From positions 1-10,892 of the forward strand of contig CAMLJY010000127.1 in the NCBI GenBank assembly GCA_946480465.1: a DNA stretch of 10,892 nt, written 5' to 3'. The notes beneath the pieces are model-generated. The model did not search any database and was not told the DNA's origin. It saw nothing but the letters and a program-made list of their open reading frames with translations. Below, piece after piece: positions 5,668 to 10,892 of the stretch. The DNA comes from an uncultured Burkholderiales bacterium. Its GTDB lineage: Bacteria; Pseudomonadota; Gammaproteobacteria; Burkholderiales; Burkholderiaceae. Position 1 is the first letter of the stretch; each line of letters opens with the position of its first letter. Both the position numbers and the translations under genes were made by a program.

Positions 5668-7692
5668 TCAGGCCGCCTCGCGCGCCAGGCCGACGCGGCC
5701 GACGGTCTGCAGCGTCAGGTGGCTGCCGATCTCCTGGTACGACAGCACCACCACCTGCGGATGCCGCGGCTCCAGCAGCCGCCGCACATAACGCCTGACG
5801 TCCATGGAAGCCACCACCACCGGCACCTTCAGCGCGGTGCCCGCGGCCTGCAGCGCATGGTCGGCGGCCTCGCCCAGCCGGCGCGTGTCGTCCGGACCCA
5901 GCGCCAGGTAGCTGCCGGTGGCGGTCTGCTGCACCGCCTGGCGCACCAGCTGCTCGGCGGCGGGGTCCAGCATCAGCACCGGCATCACCTTTTCGCCGCG
6001 GCCGAAGCGGTGGGCGATGTGGCGGCCGAGGTCGATGCGCACGTACTCGGTCAGCAGCACCGGATCCTTCTCGCGCGCGCCCCAGGCCAGCAGGCTCTCG
6101 CAGATCTCGCGCACCGGACGGATCGAGATCGATTCCTGCACCAGGCGCCGCAGCACGTCGGCGATGCGCTGCAGCGGCACGGTGCGCACCAGCTCCTGCG
6201 CCAGTTCCGGGCTTTCGCGGCCCACGGCTTCCACGATCTGGTGCGCCTCGGCGAAGCCGATGAAGAGGTCGGGCTGCGCCAGCACGGCCTGTTCGACGTC
6301 GCGGCCCAGCTGCGCTGCCGGATCGGCATCGCCGCTCACGTCAGGTGTCAGCATGCCCGACACGCGGGGCAGTTCGTGCACGTCGATCGCGTAGCTGCCG
6401 TCGGACAGCGTGTCGTCGAAGCGGGCGACCAGGCCGGGGAAGGGAATGCCCAGTTCGCGGCGGATGCGGCGGCGCGCATCCATCAGCGCGCGGTCCAGCG
6501 CGGCCGGCGCGATGCGGCCGGCGCAGCCCGGCGCCAGGCGCAGCACCAGCGGGGCCACCGCATCGTCGTCGCCGCGGCGGATCAGCGGCGGCACGTCGCT
6601 CGAGCCGTCGCGCGCCATCGCCGGCATCGGCGCGTTCTCGAAGGAGCGGCGGCGTGCCGGCGAGCGCATCACGAACCAGGCGATGCCGGCCAGCACCGCG
6701 GCGATCAACCCGAAGGGAAGCTTCGGGAAGCCGGGCGTCAGCACGAAGGCGCACAGCACGCCGGCGGTCAGCAGCAGCGCCAGCGGCTGCGCCAGGATCT
6801 GGCGGCCGATCTGCGAGCCCAGGTTGGCGTCGCGCGCCTCGTCGGCGCCCACGCGGGTGATCAGCACGCCGGCGGCGATGGAGACGAACAGCGACGGGAT
6901 CTGCGTCACCATGCCGTCGCCCACCGTCAGCACGGTGTAGCGCTGCAGCGCCTGCGCGAAGTCCATGTCCTTCATCGCCATGCCCACCGCGATGCCGGCG
7001 ACGATGTTGACGAACGCGATGATCATGCCGGCGATGGCGTCGCCCTTGACGAACTTCATCGCGCCGTCCATCGCGCCGAAGAACTGGCTTTCCTGCTCCA
7101 GCAGGCCGCGGCGGCGGCGTGCCTCGTCCTTGCCGACGATGCCGGCGCGCAGGTCGGCGTCGATGCTCATCTGCTTGCCCGGCATGCCGTCGAGCGTGAA
7201 GCGCGCGCCCACCTCGGCCACCCGCTCGGCGCCCTTGGCGACGACGATGAACTGCACGATCGCGATGATCAGGAACACCACGATGCCGACCACCACGCTG
7301 CCGCCGACGACGAGGCGGCCGAAGGTCTCGATGATCTGGCCCGCATGAGCATGCAGCAGGATCTGCTTGCTCGACGCGATGTTCAGCGACAGCCGCAGCA
7401 GCGTGGTGAAGAGCAGCAGCGACGGAAAGGTCGACAGCCCGAGCGACGAGCCGACGTACATCGACAGCATCAGCAGCCCGATGGACAGCGCGATGTTCAG
7501 CGCGATCAGCCCGTCCAGCAGCGCCGCCGGCACCGGCAGCACCAGCAGCGCGATGATGGCCATCAGCAGGCCCAGCAGCGCCAGGTCGCCGCGCGGGGCG
7601 AGACGCGGCGCGAGGGCCGCGGTCCAGCCGGCCAGCCCGGCCGGCCGCGGGCCGCCGGGGCCACGCAGGGGGGTGAAGGCCGGCAGCTTCAT
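5668..7692 (-). CDS. sctV: T3SS export gate protein SctV
   Basis: SctV/HrcV (FlhA/LcrD, FHIPEP family) forms the nonameric export gate whose cytoplasmic ring receives chaperone-substrate complexes. The 674-residue protein has the family layout. About eight membrane segments lie in 36-345, with the FHIPEP signature in the cytoplasmic loop at 158-181 (core ARFTLDGMPGKQMSID). A linker (346-378) leads to the large cytoplasmic domain (379-674), which contains PDLFIGFAEAHQIVEAVGRE and RPVREICESLLAWG. The start at 7692 overlaps the sigma-factor stop as ATGA. The open frame runs further upstream (to 8364) but that part lies inside the sigma gene and reads as low-complexity Arg/Ala, so it is not coding in this frame. 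Domain pattern and signature make this secure. Flagellar FlhA is excluded by the surrounding secretin gene. Confidence 0.96.
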   Translation of the reverse strand: MKLPAFTPLRGPGGPRPAGLAGWTAALAPRLAPRGDLALLGLLMAIIALLVLPVPAALLDGLIALNIALSIGLLMLSMYVGSSLGLSTFPSLLLFTTLLRLSLNIASSKQILLHAHAGQIIETFGRLVVGGSVVVGIVVFLIIAIVQFIVVAKGAERVAEVGARFTLDGMPGKQMSIDADLRAGIVGKDEARRRRGLLEQESQFFGAMDGAMKFVKGDAIAGMIIAFVNIVAGIAVGMAMKDMDFAQALQRYTVLTVGDGMVTQIPSLFVSIAAGVLITRVGADEARDANLGSQIGRQILAQPLALLLTAGVLCAFVLTPGFPKLPFGLIAAVLAGIAWFVMRSPARRRSFENAPMPAMARDGSSDVPPLIRRGDDDAVAPLVLRLAPGCAGRIAPAALDRALMDARRRIRRELGIPFPGLVARFDDTLSDGSYAIDVHELPRVSGMLTPDVSGDADPAAQLGRDVEQAVLAQPDLFIGFAEAHQIVEAVGRESPELAQELVRTVPLQRIADVLRRLVQESISIRPVREICESLLAWGAREKDPVLLTEYVRIDLGRHIAHRFGRGEKVMPVLMLDPAAEQLVRQAVQQTATGSYLALGPDDTRRLGEAADHALQAAGTALKVPVVVASMDVRRYVRRLLEPRHPQVVVLSYQEIGSHLTLQTVGRVGLAREAA

Positions 7693-8624
7693 CGCGCCAC
7701 CAGGCCTTCCGCCGCGAAGCGCGCCCGCAGCCGCGCGATCGCCTCGTTCTGGATCTGCCGCACGCGCTCGGCGGTCAGGCCCAGCTGCGCGCCCAGCGTC
7801 TCCAGCGACAGCACCTCGCCGGTCTCCAGGCCATAACGTCCGATCAGCACGGTGCGTTCGCGTTCGCTCAGGCCGTCCATCAGGGTGCCCAGGCGGGTCA
7901 GCATCTGCTTCATCGCCGCGATGGCCTCGGGGGACCAGCGCATCGGGCTCGCTTCCTCCCCGGCGGCGACCTCGTGCGGCTCGTCCTCCAGCGCGTCGAT
8001 CGAGCGCGCCGGCTCGCGCAGCGCCAGCATCTGCTCGACGTGGCCCGTGCTGCGCTGCAGGCGCTGCGCGACGCGGTCGATCACCACACGCCGGCCCTGC
8101 GATGCTTCGGCCGCGCCGGTGCCGGCGAGCAGGCGGTCGATGGAGCCGATCTCCTTCACCACGCTGGCCGGCAGCCGCACGGTGCGCGACTGGCGCAGCA
8201 CGCAGTTGCGCACGCCGTCCAGGATCCACCAGCGTGCGTAGGTCTCGAAACGCGCGCCGCGACCGGCGTCGAAGCGGTCGATCGCGGTCAGCACGCCGAT
8301 CGTGCCTTCGCTGACCAGGTCGTCCTGCGGCACGCCCGAGGCGCGGTAGCGCCGCGCGATCCACGCGATGCTGCGCTGGTTGGCCAGCACCAGCCGCTCG
8401 CGCGCGGCGGCGTCGCCGCGCTGCGCGGCGGCGACGAGGCGCAGTTCCTCGTCGCGGTCCAGCGGCGCTTCGCGCGGGGCGGCGGTGCCGCGGCCGGGCA
8501 ACGCGCCGCCACCGGCCAGCACGTCGGCGCCGGCCAGCGTGTCGTCCATCGCGTCGAAGGCGAGCAGGTCAGCGTCGTCGTCCTCCGCCGCCAGCAGGGA
8601 AGGGCTGAATTCGTCGTGCTGCAT
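7689..8624 (-). CDS. RpoS/RpoD-like sigma-70 factor coupled to sctV
   Basis: This is a 311-residue sigma factor of the primary/group 2 type. Seen in order: an acidic, Ala-rich N-terminus (1-50); a region 1.2-like helix (55-76); region 2 (77-152) with LVLANQRSIAWIARRY, DLVSEGTIGVLTAIDRFD, FETYARWWI and RQSRTVRLP; region 3 (153-225); and region 4 (250-302) with LSERERTVLIGRYGLE and the helix-turn-helix LGLTAERVRQIQ. It is far too complete for an ECF factor such as HrpL. In region 2.4 the usual R-Q-x-x-[TE] after WWI is L135-D136-G-V-R139, and in region 4.2 the usual R before E is A285, so promoter choice may differ from RpoD and RpoS. I chose the ATG at 8624 because GGCGGGA precedes it; an ATG at 8675 lacks a ribosome site. 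It heads the operon and its stop overlaps sctV, so it likely controls this T3SS. Confidence 0.92.
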   Translation of the reverse strand: MQHDEFSPSLLAAEDDDADLLAFDAMDDTLAGADVLAGGGALPGRGTAAPREAPLDRDEELRLVAAAQRGDAAARERLVLANQRSIAWIARRYRASGVPQDDLVSEGTIGVLTAIDRFDAGRGARFETYARWWILDGVRNCVLRQSRTVRLPASVVKEIGSIDRLLAGTGAAEASQGRRVVIDRVAQRLQRSTGHVEQMLALREPARSIDALEDEPHEVAAGEEASPMRWSPEAIAAMKQMLTRLGTLMDGLSERERTVLIGRYGLETGEVLSLETLGAQLGLTAERVRQIQNEAIARLRARFAAEGLVAR

Positions 8625-8747
8625 CGGTCCCGCCTTTGGCTTTGCCTCGATTGGCGGGCGATGGTAGGAGCGCATGGCCGCGCCGTATCGCGCTTAGCTG
8701 CGTTCATTGAACTTCTTTGATCATCGCGTGAGCCCCCTGCGCCGACG
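8625..8747. promoter_or_regulatory. divergent control region between sigma gene and sctT
   Basis: These 123 bases separate the leftward sigma-sctV genes from rightward sctT-sctU, so both promoters should lie here. The centre is the most AT-rich part. It contains the odd palindrome GTTCATTGAAC (8702-8712) followed by TGATCA (8718-8723), a possible operator. No convincing -35/-10 pair of the housekeeping type is seen on either strand: TTGAAC on the plus strand has no fitting -10, and GATACG on the minus strand is weak. No PIP box (TTCGB-N15-TTCGB) or HrpL box is present, which leaves room for a promoter read by the adjacent sigma factor. Confidence 0.55.
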
Positions 8748-9542
8748 ATGCAGCCCGAGACGATGGAAGCGCCCTCCCTGTACCTGACGGGCCTGGCCCT
8801 GCCGCTGGTGGCGGTGGCGCCGCGCATGCTGGGATTCATGGCGGGGCTGCAGTTGCTGCCGGCGGCGGCCTTTCCGGCGCTGCTGCGCAACGCGCTGGCG
8901 CTGGCCATGGCTTTGGCGGTTTATCCCGTCGCGGCCGAGGACACGCTGCTGCGCGAACGCGACGTGCTGTGGTGGACCATGATCCTCGCGAAGGAGGCAC
9001 TGATCGGGCTGGTGCTGGGCACGCTGCTGGGCCTGCCGCTGGCCTTGTTCGAGGCGCTGGGCTCGATGATCGACACGCAGAGCGGCGCGAACAGCTCGTC
9101 GGTCTACAACCCGCTGGCCGAGGCGGAGCTGGGCGTGTGGTCCGGGCTGCTGCGCATGATGGGCGCGACGCTGATCGTCTCCACCGGGCTGCTCGCCGCG
9201 TCGGTCGAGCTGGGCTTGTGGTCGTACCGCGCGTGGCCGGTCTCGGTGCTGGTGCCGCCCTTCGAGATCGACGGCGTGCAGGCGCTGGCGCTGTTCCAGC
9301 GCTTCCTGGAAAAGCTGCTGTTGCTGGCTTTCCCCGTGGTCTTCGTGCTGCTGCTGCTGGAGCTGGCGGTGGGGCGCATGGCGCGCCCGGTGCCGCAGTT
9401 GAACGTCTTCACCGTGGCCATGCCGGTGAAGGCGGTGGCGGCGGTGATGGTGCTGATGGTCGAGCTGCTGTTCATGCTCGACGGCGTGGTGGACCTGCTG
9501 CGCTTTCCGATCGTCGCGGTACGGCAGTGGATGGGGGCGTGA
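8748..9542 (+). CDS. sctT: T3SS export apparatus protein SctT
   Basis: SctT/HrcT (FliR family) is an inner-membrane subunit of the export pore formed with SctR and SctS. The 264-residue length is typical. About six hydrophobic segments are seen (13-33, 40-62, 75-101, 133-155, 190-208, 226-250). Family landmarks are KEALIGLVLG (82-91), the loop IDTQSG (108-113) and VPQLNVFTVAMPVK (215-228). The first ATG (8748) lacks a clear ribosome site, and so does an in-frame ATG at 8763 that would give 259 residues, so the exact start is uncertain. It is transcribed away from the rest of the cluster and is followed after 44 bases by sctU, a pairing also common in flagellar fliR-flhB order. Confidence 0.93.
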   Translation: MQPETMEAPSLYLTGLALPLVAVAPRMLGFMAGLQLLPAAAFPALLRNALALAMALAVYPVAAEDTLLRERDVLWWTMILAKEALIGLVLGTLLGLPLALFEALGSMIDTQSGANSSSVYNPLAEAELGVWSGLLRMMGATLIVSTGLLAASVELGLWSYRAWPVSVLVPPFEIDGVQALALFQRFLEKLLLLAFPVVFVLLLLELAVGRMARPVPQLNVFTVAMPVKAVAAVMVLMVELLFMLDGVVDLLRFPIVAVRQWMGA

Positions 9543-9586
9543 GTGCCGGCGCGCAGCCTGCCGCGTGGTGATGGGAGGCCAGGCCA

Positions 9587-10639
9587 GTGACACAGGAGAA
9601 GACCGAGAAGCCGAGCCAGAAGCGCCTGCGCGATGCGCGCAAGCGCGGCGAGGTGCCCAAGAGCGCGCACCTGGCGCAGGCGCTGGCCTTCGGGGTGATG
9701 GGCATCGCGCTGCTGATCGGCGCGCCCATCGGCTGGCGTTGGTGCCGCGATGCCTTCCGGCTGATCGGCGGCGTGGCCGCTGCGCGCGACACCACCGGCA
9801 GCTTCAGGCCGGCGATGGAGTGGCTGCTGTCGGGCTTCATGGTCGCGGCGCTGGTGCTGTGCGCGGTGGCGGCGCTGGCCGCGGCGGGCGCGGTGATGCT
9901 GCAGGTGCGGGGCGTGTTCTCGGTGCACCCGATCAAGCCGGACCTGCAGCGCATCCACCCCGGCGCGAACCTGAAGAACCTGTTCAGCGTGAAGCAGCTG
10001 GTGGAGCTGGTGAAGTCGCTGCTGGAGATGGTGGCGATGGGCTGCGTGGCCTGGCTGCTGATCCGCGGCATGGTGCCCGAGGTGATGGCGGCGCAGCAGG
10101 GCGACCTGGGCACGCTCGCCGCGCTGGCGGCGCGCCTGCTGATGGCGCTGTTCTTCGCGGCGTTCCTGGTCGTGCTGTGCACCGGCGCGGTGGACATCGG
10201 GCTGCAGCACCATGCCTTCATCAAGAAGCAGCGCATGTCGCGCCAGGAACTGCGCAACGAGCACAAGGATGCCGAGGGCGACCCCCACGTCCGCGCCCAC
10301 CGCCGCCGCCTGCACCGCGCGATGGCGCAGGCGCCGCTGAAGCAGCAGGTGGAGCGGGCCAGCGTGGTCGTCGTCAACCCGACGCACCTGGCGGTGGGCA
10401 TCCGCTACGAGCCGGGCGAGACGGACGTGCCGCGCGTCGTCGTCAAGGGCATGGACGAGCTGGCGGCGCGCATCCGGGACCTGGCCGACGACCTGAAGGT
10501 GCCGGTGGTGCGTTCTCCCGCGCTGGCGCGCGCCTTGTACGCGCGCAGCGAGGAAGAGGAGAACGTGGCGCCGGAGTTCTTCGACGCGATCGCTGCGGTG
10601 CTGGCGGCGGTGCAGCGGTTGGAGCATCTGCGGGAGTAG
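9587..10639 (+). CDS. sctU: T3SS substrate-specificity switch protein SctU
   Basis: SctU/HrcU (FlhB/YscU family) is the inner-membrane autoprotease that switches the system from early to late substrates. It starts at GTG with GGGAGG 8 bases upstream. The 350-residue protein begins with the typical EKTEKPSQKRLRDARKRGEV, followed by four membrane segments (about 33-50, 82-104, 145-165, 183-206) with the conserved HPGANLKNLFS stretch (124-134) between the second and third. The cytoplasmic linker (212-245) has the usual Lys/Arg/His-rich character. The autocleavage motif NPTH is intact at 264-267, with cleavage expected after N264, followed by the family's L-A-V-G-I-R-Y. No broken features are seen. 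It is the last gene on the right, and I see no convincing T-tract terminator after it; GACCC/GGGTC at 10655-10668 is a weak stem. Confidence 0.96.
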   Translation: MTQEKTEKPSQKRLRDARKRGEVPKSAHLAQALAFGVMGIALLIGAPIGWRWCRDAFRLIGGVAAARDTTGSFRPAMEWLLSGFMVAALVLCAVAALAAAGAVMLQVRGVFSVHPIKPDLQRIHPGANLKNLFSVKQLVELVKSLLEMVAMGCVAWLLIRGMVPEVMAAQQGDLGTLAALAARLLMALFFAAFLVVLCTGAVDIGLQHHAFIKKQRMSRQELRNEHKDAEGDPHVRAHRRRLHRAMAQAPLKQQVERASVVVVNPTHLAVGIRYEPGETDVPRVVVKGMDELAARIRDLADDLKVPVVRSPALARALYARSEEEENVAPEFFDAIAAVLAAVQRLEHLRE

Positions 10640-10669
10640 GGTGGGTGGGTGCTTGACCCGGGTGGGTCG

Positions 10670-10815
10670 GCATGGCTGTGGCGGTTGGCTTGCCGCCTGG
10701 GTGGGTCTCGGCATGGCTGATGCGGTTCACTTCCACCCGGCTGGGTCTCGCGCCGGCGGGCGGCATGGCTCATGCGGTTCACTTCCACCCGGCCGGGTCT
10801 CGCCCCGGCAGGCGA
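10670..10815 (+). repeat. degenerate direct repeats of about 50 bases after sctU
   Basis: Three imperfect units begin with GCATGGCT at 10670, 10711 and 10763. The second and third are about 52 bases long and nearly identical over GCGGTTCACTTCCACCCGGC and GGGTCTCGC; the first is shorter (41 bases) and more diverged. Each ends in a CGGG/GGGTCTCG block that includes the ACCCGGCYGGGT palindrome or its relic. Open frames through this stretch are translations of the repeat and not genes. Confidence 0.7.
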
Positions 10816-10892
10816 GTCACTTCTTTCTGCTGGCCCAGCGGTATGTGTCAAGGTAGTTGTCGCCTGCGCTATGCGGCCTGCCCAGCCGAGGA
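10773..10892 (-). repeat. right arm of inverted repeat flanking the T3SS genes
   Basis: The last 55 bases (10838-10892) are the exact reverse complement of 78-132. Similarity continues inward with differences to about 10773, including a 25-base exact block (10785-10809). The match runs to the final base of the window, so the arm may extend further. The inner part merges with the third direct-repeat unit. Confidence 0.85.

Noticed and set aside
5254..7836. An 860-residue open frame on the plus strand opposite sctV and the sigma gene
   Set aside because: Its translation is low-complexity His/Arg/Gln/Asp, the usual product of reading the antisense of a GC-rich gene, and it lies across secure genes.
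7693..8364. N-terminal extension of sctV to 898 residues
   Set aside because: The added part lies inside the sigma gene in another frame and reads as Arg/Ala/Gly noise. The ATGA overlap start at 7692 gives the normal family length.
10641..10856. Short open frames on both strands at the right end
   Set aside because: They consist of the direct and inverted repeats, and their peptides mirror those of the left flank.
1..10892. CRISPR array, tRNA, rRNA, transposase or phage genes
   Set aside because: None seen. The repeats at the ends are few and lack regular spacers, and no mobile-element enzyme is encoded.

Overview
The window holds part of a type III secretion system (T3SS) gene cluster from a very GC-rich bacterium. 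GC is roughly 70% by eye, and nearly every gene has a long spurious open frame on the opposite strand. Composition, an Hrp-like core gene set and GC-rich intergenic palindromes suggest a betaproteobacterium of the order Burkholderiales, perhaps the Rubrivivax/Leptothrix/Roseateles group. That placement is inference; no taxonomic marker gene is present.

Layout: positions 1-390 carry no gene but hold repeats and, at 314-344, a very good intrinsic terminator for the leftward genes. Reading leftward (minus strand) from 8624, the genes are: a primary-like sigma-70 factor (8624-7689), sctV export gate (7692-5668), sctS (5640-5365), sctC secretin (5378-3633), sctD inner-membrane ring (3646-2543), and a 93-residue coiled-coil protein of unknown role (2531-2250). 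After a 171-base gap with a near-consensus promoter come an 80-residue pilin/needle-like protein (2078-1836), a block of strong hairpins, and a 428-residue cysteine-free harpin-like protein (1677-391). Rightward from a 123-base divergent intergenic region run sctT (8748-9542) and sctU (9587-10639). The right end, after 10640, is repeat sequence again.

How they work together: SctV, SctS, SctT and SctU belong to the inner-membrane export apparatus, SctD forms the inner-membrane ring and SctC the outer-membrane ring. The 80-residue and 428-residue proteins look like secreted products, either a filament subunit or a harpin/translocator-type protein. The sigma factor overlaps sctV by 4 bases, so it is translationally coupled to the apparatus and is a strong candidate for its dedicated regulator. 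SctN, SctJ, SctR, SctQ and SctL are not in the window, so the system is incomplete here.

The most unusual points are the sigma factor, which resembles RpoS/RpoD rather than the usual ECF-type HrpL and has altered promoter-reading residues; a duplicated DGQ/ER helical module in the harpin-like protein; the hairpin block between the two secreted-protein genes; and a 55-base perfect inverted repeat that brackets the gene cluster. The repeat has an assembly caveat: its right arm runs exactly to the window edge.
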